From: Vibrio sp. S9_S30
Lineage (GTDB): Bacteria; Pseudomonadota; Gammaproteobacteria; Enterobacterales; Vibrionaceae
Direction: 5' to 3'
Assembly: GCF_014694455.1 (NCBI RefSeq)
Contig: NZ_JAAUWT010000010.1
Coordinates: 1-64,000 of the forward strand
Length of the DNA: 64,000 nt
Position 1 is the first letter of the stretch, and every line of letters begins with the position of its first letter. The notes beneath the pieces were generated by a model. The model did not search any database. It saw only the letters and a program-made list of their open reading frames with translations, and was not told the origin of the DNA. A program made the position numbers and the translations under genes. Positions 57,570 to 64,000 of the stretch are shown in pieces.

Positions 57570-58304
57570 CTAAACCGTAGTAACCCATTTAGAGATGAAC
57601 AAGCGCTGCCATGAATATGGCAAAGCCCCTATTAATCTCAAAATCATTGTGAAACGACGTGGAAAATAAATAGTTTCTTTACGCAAGTGAATACCTTCAC
57701 GAATGCGCTTTGACGCATTTTCAACGCTGACTTTCATCGGCATTGGAAAGTCGTTTTTATCCGTTAAAGGCGTTGTGACAAACCCTGGAAAGACCATCGA
57801 AACGTCAATGCCATTTTGTTTCATTGGTAACGCGAGGCTTCTCGCCAAATAATTAATGGCTGCTTTTGAGGCACCATAAGCTTCTGCTCTTGGCAGTGCC
57901 ACCTCACTCGCGATGGAGCCCACGATAACAAGCTGGTCACCCTCAATCATTTGAGATTGAGACGCTTCAATGCAATTCACAACACCCATTACATTGACGT
58001 TTAATACTCGTTGAAACAGCTTTGCGTCTATTTTTCCCTCATCAATGTACTCACAGCTGCCAGCGTTCATTATCCAAATAGAAGGTTTGGGGATAAGATC
58101 GGACAACGCAGCTTTTGCTTGTTCAAGATCCGTAACATCGAATTGCAACGTTTGAATGTTGTTAGAAAAGGCTTCTAATTCAGCGAGACTTTGATGATTT
58201 CGACCACAAGCCCAGACGTTAAAACCACTAGATGCGTAATCTTTGGCAAGCTGACGCCCTATTCCAGATGTCGCCCCAGTTAACAACACCACTTGCTGAC
58301 TCAT
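57570..58304 (-). CDS. short-chain dehydrogenase/reductase
   Basis: 244-aa SDR with TGATSGIGRQLA (10-21, cofactor loop), NAGSCEY (NAG motif, about 80-86), catalytic Ser in VIVGSIAS-type stretch (LVIVGSIASE) and Tyr-x-x-x-Lys in AYGASKAAINY (Y145-K149 region). Cofactor choice cannot be set: the Arg after the second strand (ACGRNHQS) suggests NADP. Substrate unknown; it may act on a lipid-derived carbonyl. It overlaps the NTF2-like gene by 4 bp. Confidence 0.9.
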   Translation of the reverse strand: MSQQVVLLTGATSGIGRQLAKDYASSGFNVWACGRNHQSLAELEAFSNNIQTLQFDVTDLEQAKAALSDLIPKPSIWIMNAGSCEYIDEGKIDAKLFQRVLNVNVMGVVNCIEASQSQMIEGDQLVIVGSIASEVALPRAEAYGASKAAINYLARSLALPMKQNGIDVSMVFPGFVTTPLTDKNDFPMPMKVSVENASKRIREGIHLRKETIYFPRRFTMILRLIGALPYSWQRLFISKWVTTV

Positions 58305-58720
58305 TGCCCTAGCCCAGCCTTTATTTTTCTAACAACAGCACCTAGCACGGGAATCTGCTCATAAAGCATGGAACCGAGGTCAAAATAGTCTCGATGATAA
58401 ACCACTTTGTTGTCTTCAAAAGAAATCTGGCTAACCCCATCCACCTCGACTGGATTTGAACGATTAAGCTTTGGGTGCCTTAGCAACATAGTCCAAACGA
58501 TAAAACCAGTACTGCCCGCTTGATGATGGTTGTGAATCTGAAATTCACATTGATCCACATTTTCAAACAGGTTTTCAAAATAATCGTAAAGCGCTTCATT
58601 GCCCTCTAAACGATGCGCCGGATCTTCGAACACGACGTTTGGGTGGTATAGCTCTCTTACCGATGCCAAATTATGTTTATTTAACGAACGGTAAAAATCC
58701 GCCACTTGACCAATATCCAT
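58301..58720 (-). CDS. NTF2-like (SnoaL) family protein
   Basis: 139 aa from ATG 58720 (MDIGQVADFYRSLNKHNLAS), preceded by the ribosome site GGGG at good distance; the longer frame (to 58801) crosses the TGTACA motifs and is not coding-like. It is a small alpha+beta cone fold protein (VFEDPAHRLEGNEALYDYF, IHNHHQAGSTGFIVWTMLLRH) with an Asp/His-lined pocket. Function unknown; some SnoaL-type proteins are isomerases or hydrolases. It is the first gene of the eight-gene lipid operon. Confidence 0.85.
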   Translation of the reverse strand: MDIGQVADFYRSLNKHNLASVRELYHPNVVFEDPAHRLEGNEALYDYFENLFENVDQCEFQIHNHHQAGSTGFIVWTMLLRHPKLNRSNPVEVDGVSQISFEDNKVVYHRDYFDLGSMLYEQIPVLGAVVRKIKAGLGQ

Positions 58721-58749
58721 CTTTACCCCACCAATGAAACCAGTTTCGT

Positions 58750-58826
58750 TGTACAAAATATTTTTCTGTACACACTTAATATAGCTGCAAAAGTTGTACA
58801 AATATATTTTTGTATCACTTTATACA
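58750..58826 (-). promoter_or_regulatory. cluster of TGTACA-type motifs at the lipid operon promoter
   Basis: TGTACA occurs at 58750-58755, 58767-58772 and 58795-58800 (two within the palindrome TTGTACAA), plus TATACA at 58821-58826 and a near match TGTATC at 58811. All lie 30-106 bp upstream of the first gene. LitR/CarH MerR-type photosensor regulators recognise T(G/A)TA(C/T)A-like repeats (from memory). No such regulator gene is in the window. Confidence 0.5.
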
Positions 58827-58871
58827 ATCAGGGTTGTTTACGATGAAAAAATGAGAATGGATCACAAACAA

Positions 58872-58899
58872 AAAAGGTCCAGTAAGAACTGGACCTTTT
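58872..58899. terminator. terminator between htpX and the lipid operon
   Basis: AAAAGGTCCAGT (58872-58883) pairs with ACTGGACCTTTT (58888-58899), with A/T flanks usable in both directions. Confidence 0.9.
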
Positions 58900-58942
58900 C
58901 GTTATATATTCAATAGCTTCTAGAGCCTTTAGTCATTGAACT

Positions 58943-59809
58943 TTAACTTTGGCGTAATGCGTCAATGCGCTGATCTAGTGGTGGGTGGCTCATCATCAAT
59001 TGTGAGATAGAGCTCTTACCATTAATACCAAATGCCATCATTGAACCTTCTAATTTTGATTCATGACTCACTTTTAACCGTTCCAATGCGGCTATCATCT
59101 TATGTTTTCCGACAAGTTGCGCTGCCCCCGCATCCGCGTAAAACTCTCGACGGCGGCTATACCACATTGTGATAAAGCTTGCCAAAAAGCCAAACACCAA
59201 ATCCAACACCATAGAGACAACAAAATACGTCATGGTGCTCGACCCGCCTTCTCCTTCCTCGTCATTATTCGAAGACACGATATTGGCAATAAAACGGGAT
59301 AAGAAGATAACAAACGTATTCACTACACCTTGCATCAGAGTCATGGTGACCATGTCACCGTTTGCAATATGGCTGACTTCATGCGCTAAAACCGCTTCTG
59401 CTTCATCACGAGTCATACTATGAAGGAGCCCTGTTGAAACGGCGACGAGCGAATCATTACGCTTTGCGCCAGTAGCAAACGCATTGATGTCTGAGGAATC
59501 ATAAATCGCAACTTGAGGCATACCAATACCCGCTTGTTGCGATTGGCGTTGAACCGTTTCCAACAACCAATGCTCAGTTTCATTACGTGGACTCTCAATG
59601 ATCTGACCACCCACTGAACGCAGGGCAATTTTTTTAGACATAAGCAGTGAAATAAAGGAACCACCAAAGCCAAATATGGCTGCCATGACAAGCAGACCAG
59701 ACAAGCTACCGGGTGCAACTCCAGTGACAGCATAAACAATGTTCAATACAATACTCAGCACCAATATTACCGCTAAATTGGTTGCCAAGAACAACATGAC
59801 TCGCTTCAT
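58943..59809 (-). CDS. htpX: membrane zinc metalloprotease HtpX
   Basis: Inner-membrane M48 protease in membrane-protein quality control, overlapping FtsH. The 288-aa product has two N-terminal TM helices (about 5-28 and 33-55) and the zinc motif HEVSH (about 140-144) in [13 protein letters not shown]. The third ligand Glu is in [14 protein letters not shown], and two more TM helices (about 155-180 and 190-215) lie between. Length is standard. In E. coli htpX is under CpxR control; no site was checked here. Confidence 0.96.
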   Translation of the reverse strand: MKRVMLFLATNLAVILVLSIVLNIVYAVTGVAPGSLSGLLVMAAIFGFGGSFISLLMSKKIALRSVGGQIIESPRNETEHWLLETVQRQSQQAGIGMPQVAIYDSSDINAFATGAKRNDSLVAVSTGLLHSMTRDEAEAVLAHEVSHIANGDMVTMTLMQGVVNTFVIFLSRFIANIVSSNNDEEGEGGSSTMTYFVVSMVLDLVFGFLASFITMWYSRRREFYADAGAAQLVGKHKMIAALERLKVSHESKLEGSMMAFGINGKSSISQLMMSHPPLDQRIDALRQS

Positions 59810-60169
59810 TTGTTTTCTCCAATAGGAAGCTTAATTTTTCTAACTCTTCGGTTAGTCATACCGTATGACATTATGGTTATGTTTGAGAACCAACCCAACT
59901 CACCATCCCACCTCAGAATATAACCCTATACATATAGTCTTAAATTTTAAAAACAAGGTTAAGAGCAAAATTGCAACATTTAGTGTCTAAAAGGGTTCAT
60001 ATGTGAATAACCGATTATCTTCTGAAACATCAAGTTGTTAAAGCACATTTTCAGCTCTCTTGAACAGTATTAGACCATAGTCTTATTGCTGTAAGATGCC
60101 ACAAGTTCTAAAGTGTTGGGGTCGGAAAAGCGGTTCCCAAAATACATAATATCCACGGAGAATGGAAAC
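59810..60169. other. intergenic region between htpX and the small ORF
   Basis: 360 bp with no gene seen. It must hold the divergent promoters of htpX and the small gene at 60170. An AT-rich block lies around 59930-59980. I see no clear operator. Confidence 0.45.
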
Positions 60170-60337
60170 ATGAATGACAACGGAAATTTTCAGATGGCTA
60201 TTGATATGCTTTGCTGCCACTTAGGCTTGACTGAAGATGAAGCAAGAGAGCAATTAGGTTTGAAATCTGATACTCAGCTTCAACAGCAAATTACTGATAC
60301 TCAGCAAGCGTTAATGGGTCTATCTGCTGAAAAGTAG
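60170..60337 (+). CDS. small conserved-looking protein of unknown function
   Basis: 55-residue protein from ATG 60170, with a GGAG site about 9 bp upstream. It reads MNDNGNFQMAIDMLCCHLGL, then TEDEAREQLGLKSDTQLQQQITDTQ and a short tail. It is helical and charged, with a CC pair and no TM segment. The Leu pattern (MAIDMLCCHLGL-EDEAREQLGL) suggests a small helical bundle. I do not recognise a family. It is followed by a strong terminator, and the position between htpX and bioD looks stable, so a real gene is likely. Confidence 0.7.
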   Translation: MNDNGNFQMAIDMLCCHLGLTEDEAREQLGLKSDTQLQQQITDTQQALMGLSAEK

Positions 60338-60353
60338 TAATGTATTTTAAAAG

Positions 60354-60380
60354 AAACGGCTGCGAAATTCGCAGCCGTTT
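60354..60380. terminator. convergent terminator between small ORF and bioD
   Basis: AAACGGCTGCGAA (60354-60366) pairs with TTCGCAGCCGTTT (60368-60380) and is followed by more Ts on the plus strand. Confidence 0.93.
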
Positions 60381-60382
60381 TT

Positions 60383-61063
60383 TTATTCAATTAAAGGTGA
60401 TATATCAATGTACTTACCTATGTTTCTTCGCTTAGGTCTAGGAATATAGGGGATTTCTCCGAGCTTTGGTGCTGGTAGTTTGTCTTCCAGCATCTTAATG
60501 ATGTCAGCGTAATGCTCAGTGCCTGGGTTAATGCGATTGGCAACCCAACCCACCAACTCTAAGCCATCATGCTTGATGACTTCTGCGGTAAGCATGGCAT
60601 GGCTTAAACAGCCAAGCTTGATACCAACAACCAAAACAACGGGCAGCTTTTCCTGCTGAACCCAAGTAGACAAGCAATCGGAATCCGATACGGGTACACG
60701 CCACCCGCCCGCCCCTTCGACCAAAACAACCTCAGCATTTTCTTTATGCTGATTCAGTTTCTGGCTCAGAACACAATAATCAATCTCTATGTTGTCGTGC
60801 TTAGCCGCAATATGTGGCGACGCGGGTATATACATTGCGAAAGGATTCACATCGTCATAATCAACACTAACGCTGCAGGCTTCCTGTAAATGCAATGCAT
60901 CCGAGTTTCTTTTTCCATGTTCGGTAATGTCACAACCAGAAGCGATAGGCTTATAACCGATCGTTGATAATCCTTTCTCATTTAAAGCTTGGAGAATGGC
61001 TTTGGAAGCAACCGTTTTTCCCACTTCGGTGTCCGTACCGGCGATAAAAAATGCATTCAGCAT
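60383..61063 (-). CDS. bioD: dethiobiotin synthetase
   Basis: ATP-dependent carboxylation of DAPA to dethiobiotin, third step of biotin ring assembly. Start at ATG 61063 ([19 protein letters not shown]), preceded by AGGAGAG; the frame's earlier Met is inside bioC. 226 aa. The P-loop is GTDTEVGKT (residues 9-17), the Mg/ATP region [11 protein letters not shown], and the DAPA site K-P-I-ASG (YKPIASG). It overlaps the end of bioC by 7 bp. It is the last gene of bioBFCD. Confidence 0.97.
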   Translation of the reverse strand: MLNAFFIAGTDTEVGKTVASKAILQALNEKGLSTIGYKPIASGCDITEHGKRNSDALHLQEACSVSVDYDDVNPFAMYIPASPHIAAKHDNIEIDYCVLSQKLNQHKENAEVVLVEGAGGWRVPVSDSDCLSTWVQQEKLPVVLVVGIKLGCLSHAMLTAEVIKHDGLELVGWVANRINPGTEHYADIIKMLEDKLPAPKLGEIPYIPRPKRRNIGKYIDISPLIE

Positions 61064-61863
61064 GCTGAAATCTCTCCTAAACAAACTTGATACGTTGCAG
61101 GTAATTGACCTTGAAGGGCATAGGCGTGTCGGTATGCTTTATCTACACGAATCAGTTTAGATTTAGTGACCAACTCAGCGGAGCGACCTTCTACATGGCT
61201 CGCACCTATCCCCTTTAAGTCTTTCATCAGCTCCAGAGCGGAGCGGTATCTCAAAGTGATAGGAAAGGAGTCTATTTGATGAGTACTGCATCCCGCTTGC
61301 GCTAACGCAAGTTTTACTTGTTTGCTTGCCAGGAATTCATTGACGTGTTGATATGCATCAACTTTAGACCAGGCGTTCTTTAACTCAAACAACGAACCCT
61401 CTAATAAAGTAGAAAAATATGCTTTGCCTCCTCGATTTAACACGCGATGGATTTCTCGAAATGGCAAAGACAAATCATTACACCATTGAAGCGCGAGACT
61501 TGAAAAAACGAACTCAAAGCTGGCATCCGCAAACGGCAATGCATCTGCATCCACAAGCTCACATTCAACATCCAATTGTTCACAACGCGATGCGGTCACT
61601 CGCAGCATAGCGTCAGACAGATCGGCGGCGATAACTTTTGCTCCTCGCAACGCAAGAAGCTTGGCAAAATACCCCGTCCCGCACCCTAAATCCAGAACCC
61701 TCGCTCCGGTAAGATCCAATGGCATTCTTTCTAGAAGATGCCGACCAACCTGACGTTGAAACTCAGCATGTTGATCGTATGTACCAGCAGCACGACTAAA
61801 CGATTCCGAAATCGCCTTTTTGTCGGCTTGAGAATGAGAGATGAATACTGCTTGCTCTGTCAT
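61057..61863 (-). CDS. bioC: malonyl-ACP O-methyltransferase
   Basis: Methylates the free carboxyl of malonyl-ACP so that the fatty-acid cycle can build the pimeloyl chain. The 268-aa product is a class I methyltransferase with the SAM motif [16 protein letters not shown] (about 56-71), ADLSDAML (second strand), [23 protein letters not shown] and a hydrophobic acyl-ACP region in the C-terminal half ([16 protein letters not shown]). It overlaps bioF by 4 bp and bioD by 7 bp. Confidence 0.95.
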   Translation of the reverse strand: MTEQAVFISHSQADKKAISESFSRAAGTYDQHAEFQRQVGRHLLERMPLDLTGARVLDLGCGTGYFAKLLALRGAKVIAADLSDAMLRVTASRCEQLDVECELVDADALPFADASFEFVFSSLALQWCNDLSLPFREIHRVLNRGGKAYFSTLLEGSLFELKNAWSKVDAYQHVNEFLASKQVKLALAQAGCSTHQIDSFPITLRYRSALELMKDLKGIGASHVEGRSAELVTKSKLIRVDKAYRHAYALQGQLPATYQVCLGEISAC

Positions 61864-63014
61864 GTTCGACTCGCTACTACCTGTTTCACTTTACTTGCCA
61901 TTTCTACTACATCTTTTTTACTGTGATTTGCCGTTAACGTAATTCGAAGTCTTGCTTGCCCGTTAGGAACCGTGGGTGGACGAATTGCCGTTAACCAATA
62001 ACCCTGTTTTCTAAGCGAATCAGCACATTCAACAGCAGTATTAGAATCACCACAAATCAAAGGCTTGATAGGTGTCTCGGTATGAATAAAGCCAGGAACC
62101 TCGGAAAGCACCTCGTCATAAGCGACGGATAGTTCATCCAATTTATCTCTCCGCCATTGCTGTTTTCGCATCATATCGATAGAGTGTATTAAGGCATGCG
62201 CTTGAGAAGGTGGCATGGCTGTCGAGTAGACGTGATGCCGTGCAAACTGGGTCAGGTAATCCCCTAACTCGTGATCACACAATACGGCTGCACCCGATAG
62301 ACCGGCTCCTTTGCCAAACGTCACTACCAAAACATCGGGTTGAACGCCAGCGGCATGACAACTTCCTTGCCCTTCAGCGCCCAAAACTCCGATACCATGA
62401 GCATCATCCACCATCAAAGCGTTGTTAGAAGCCGACGCAATCTGGCTCAGTTGAGTAAGTGGAGACGTGTCACCATCCATGCTGAATACGCCTTCCGTCA
62501 CTATTAATGCGTTCTCTTTGTTCACTAATAAACGTTTGAGATCACCTACATCATTGTGTCTAAAGCGCTTCATTAACGCAGGGCTGTGCATCCCTGCTTC
62601 AATCAACGATGCGTGGTTCAACTTGTCTTGAAACAACCAATCGCCTTTCTCAAGCAAAGAATACAAAACGGCTTGGTTGGCACTGAATCCAGAGCTAAAC
62701 AGTATGGCTCTATCAAAGTTTAACCAACAGCACAATGATTCTTCTAAACAACGATGAGCACGAGAATGCCCCGTCACAAGTGGCGATGCTGCACTCCCCG
62801 CACCATAGTGATCCAAGCCGTCTTGCCACGCTTTAATCAGCGATTTATCGGTGGCTAAGCCTAGGTAGTCGTTACTGGAAAAATTGACGTAAGTGTGACC
62901 GCCAAGCTGAAACCGAACACGGTTACCACCCGATAACGTCGAGAGGCGGCGAGTTAAGCCATTCTCCTCTCTTTGTTTTAGCTGGTTTCGTATTCTTTGC
63001 CTAAACGCTTGCAT
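61860..63014 (-). CDS. bioF: 8-amino-7-oxononanoate synthase
   Basis: PLP enzyme condensing pimeloyl-ACP/CoA with L-alanine. I start at the second of two ATGs (63014, [19 protein letters not shown]), giving 384 aa; the frame's far upstream part overlaps bioB. Marks are the [13 protein letters not shown] segment, the glycine-rich [21 protein letters not shown], the [11 protein letters not shown]sp-His pair, and the Schiff-base lysine in [13 protein letters not shown]. It overlaps the bioB 3' end by about 14 bp. Confidence 0.97.
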   Translation of the reverse strand: MQAFRQRIRNQLKQREENGLTRRLSTLSGGNRVRFQLGGHTYVNFSSNDYLGLATDKSLIKAWQDGLDHYGAGSAASPLVTGHSRAHRCLEESLCCWLNFDRAILFSSGFSANQAVLYSLLEKGDWLFQDKLNHASLIEAGMHSPALMKRFRHNDVGDLKRLLVNKENALIVTEGVFSMDGDTSPLTQLSQIASASNNALMVDDAHGIGVLGAEGQGSCHAAGVQPDVLVVTFGKGAGLSGAAVLCDHELGDYLTQFARHHVYSTAMPPSQAHALIHSIDMMRKQQWRRDKLDELSVAYDEVLSEVPGFIHTETPIKPLICGDSNTAVECADSLRKQGYWLTAIRPPTVPNGQARLRITLTANHSKKDVVEMASKVKQVVASRT

Positions 63015-64000
63015 CATAGAATAAATCGTCTTTAGCGGGCCGAGCAGCAACACGCTCAACAACTCTGTCTAATAATTCATTCTCTTCGATTTCATCGGGT
63101 TTCTGACTAACGGTCTGGCTATTGATACCCAATTTCTTAAACAACATCATGTCTTTGTCTTCAGAAGGGTTAGGTGTAGTGAGAAGCTTGCACCCGTAAA
63201 AGACAGAATTGGCTCCCGCCATAAAGCAAAGTGCTTGCATCTGTTCGTTCATATTTTCACGACCAGCCGATAAGCGAACAGCGGACTTTGGCATCATAAT
63301 ACGGGCAATCGCAATGAGGCGAATGAAGTCAAATGGATCAACGTCGTCCACACTTTCTAGTGGCGTTCCTTTCACTTTAACCAACATGTTGATCGGAACG
63401 CTTTCAGGGTGAACAGGCAAGTTCGCTAATTCTACGAACAAACCCGCTCGATCATTGACGCTTTCCCCCATACCGATGATACCGCCTGAGCAGATCTTCA
63501 TGCCTGCATCACGAACGTGAGAAAGCGTATCTAAGCGATCTTGGTAGGTACGCGTCGTAATAATATTGCCGTAAAACTCTGGAGACGTATCGAGATTGTG
63601 GTTGTAATAATCCAGCCCTGCGGTTGCCAGCTCGCCTGCTTGATCGGGCGTTAGCATCCCCAGTGTCATACAGGTTTCCAGACCCATGTCTTTCACGCCT
63701 TTGATCATTTCTGTCAGATGAGGCATGTCACGATCTTTTGGGTTTTTCCATGCCGCCCCCATACAGAACCGTGTAGAACCTGCATTTTTTGCTTTCTTCG
63801 CCGCATCCAATACTCGCTCAACCTCCATCAAACGCTCTTTTTCAACGTCCGTTGTGTATCGAGCACTCTGTGGGCAGTATTTACAATCTTCAGGGCACGC
63901 ACCTGTTTTTATGGAGAGCAATGTACTGACTTGGACATGGTTGTGCTGTTGGTAATGTCTATGAACCACCTGGGCATCAAACAGCAGGTCCATAAAAGGC
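63001..64000 (-). CDS. bioB: biotin synthase, 5' end cut by window edge
   Basis: Radical SAM enzyme that inserts sulfur into dethiobiotin; homodimer with a [4Fe-4S] and a [2Fe-2S] cluster. Radical SAM motif [14 protein letters not shown] gives the Cys-x3-Cys-x2-Cys ligands. Other marks are [10 protein letters not shown], the 2Fe-2S Cys region (CSGG, with C and R of LSAGRENM) and [13 protein letters not shown]. The ATG at 63993 is internal: codons before it read Pro-Phe, as in longer Vibrio BioB (KPFMDLLFxAQ), so roughly 20 residues are missing past the edge. Confidence 0.97.
   Translation of the reverse strand, partial: PFMDLLFDAQVVHRHYQQHNHVQVSTLLSIKTGACPEDCKYCPQSARYTTDVEKERLMEVERVLDAAKKAKNAGSTRFCMGAAWKNPKDRDMPHLTEMIKGVKDMGLETCMTLGMLTPDQAGELATAGLDYYNHNLDTSPEFYGNIITTRTYQDRLDTLSHVRDAGMKICSGGIIGMGESVNDRAGLFVELANLPVHPESVPINMLVKVKGTPLESVDDVDPFDFIRLIAIARIMMPKSAVRLSAGRENMNEQMQALCFMAGANSVFYGCKLLTTPNPSEDKDMMLFKKLGINSQTVSQKPDEIEENELLDRVVERVAARPAKDDLFYDASV

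Overview
This window is chromosomal DNA from a marine gammaproteobacterium, almost certainly a Vibrio. The evidence is the cydABX-ybgE / ybgC-tolQRAB-pal-cpoB / nadA order, the aspS-yebC-ruvCAB block, a complete hisGDCBHAFI operon with a leader peptide, a VicH-type H-NS, an OmpU/OmpT-type porin next to dinG, and bioBFCD next to htpX. Coding density is high. Most of the window is core genome; the accessory signals are an IS66-type element end, an SOS mutasome cassette and a membrane-lipid/photostress operon. The species cannot be fixed from the sequence alone.

Layout. 1-127: 5' end of an IS66-family element running off the left edge. 0.2-2.7 kb: Cache-domain hybrid histidine kinase. 2.8-3.3 kb: UPF0149 protein. 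3.4-13.4 kb (minus strand): nadA, the Tol-Pal cell-envelope operon, and the cytochrome bd operon with the small subunit CydX; the cyd promoter region carries FNR-like and ArcA-like sites. 13.9-19.0 kb (minus): ruvB, ruvA (LexA box upstream), ruvC, yebC, aspS. 19.2-25.4 kb (plus): DUF72 protein, cmoA-cmoB (tRNA wobble uridine modification), then a three-gene set of retropepsin-like lipoprotein, inactive-transglutaminase/7TM protein and RimK-like ATP-grasp ligase. 25.5-31.0 kb: tdk, cysS, ppiB, lpxH, an EAL-HDOD protein and YchJ. 31.0-38.4 kb (minus): histidine operon with a hisL attenuator. 38.6-40.2 kb: NhaC-family antiporter. 40.8-41.2 kb: hns. 41.5-46.7 kb: imuA-imuB-dnaE2 behind a perfect LexA box. 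46.8-52.6 kb: DUF2057 protein, porin, dinG, TSUP permease, priC, ybaM. 52.7-58.7 kb (minus): an eight-gene, mostly overlapping operon (NTF2-like, SDR, FAD oxidoreductase, DUF1365, CFA-synthase-like methyltransferase, DUF2878, chalcone-isomerase-like, DUF3833) preceded by repeated TGTACA motifs that resemble operators of light-sensing MerR regulators. 58.9-64.0 kb: htpX, a small conserved-looking protein, and bioD-bioC-bioF-bioB, with bioB cut by the right edge.

How the parts work together. Envelope integrity and division (Tol-Pal-CpoB), microaerobic respiration (bd oxidase), DNA repair under SOS (RuvAB and ImuAB-DnaE2, both with LexA boxes here), amino-acid and cofactor synthesis (his, bio, nad) and envelope-lipid remodelling are all represented. 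The two least characterised modules are the protease/7TM/ATP-grasp trio at 22.1-25.4 kb, a predicted peptide-ligation and cleavage system at the envelope, and the lipid operon at 52.7-58.8 kb with its candidate light-responsive promoter.
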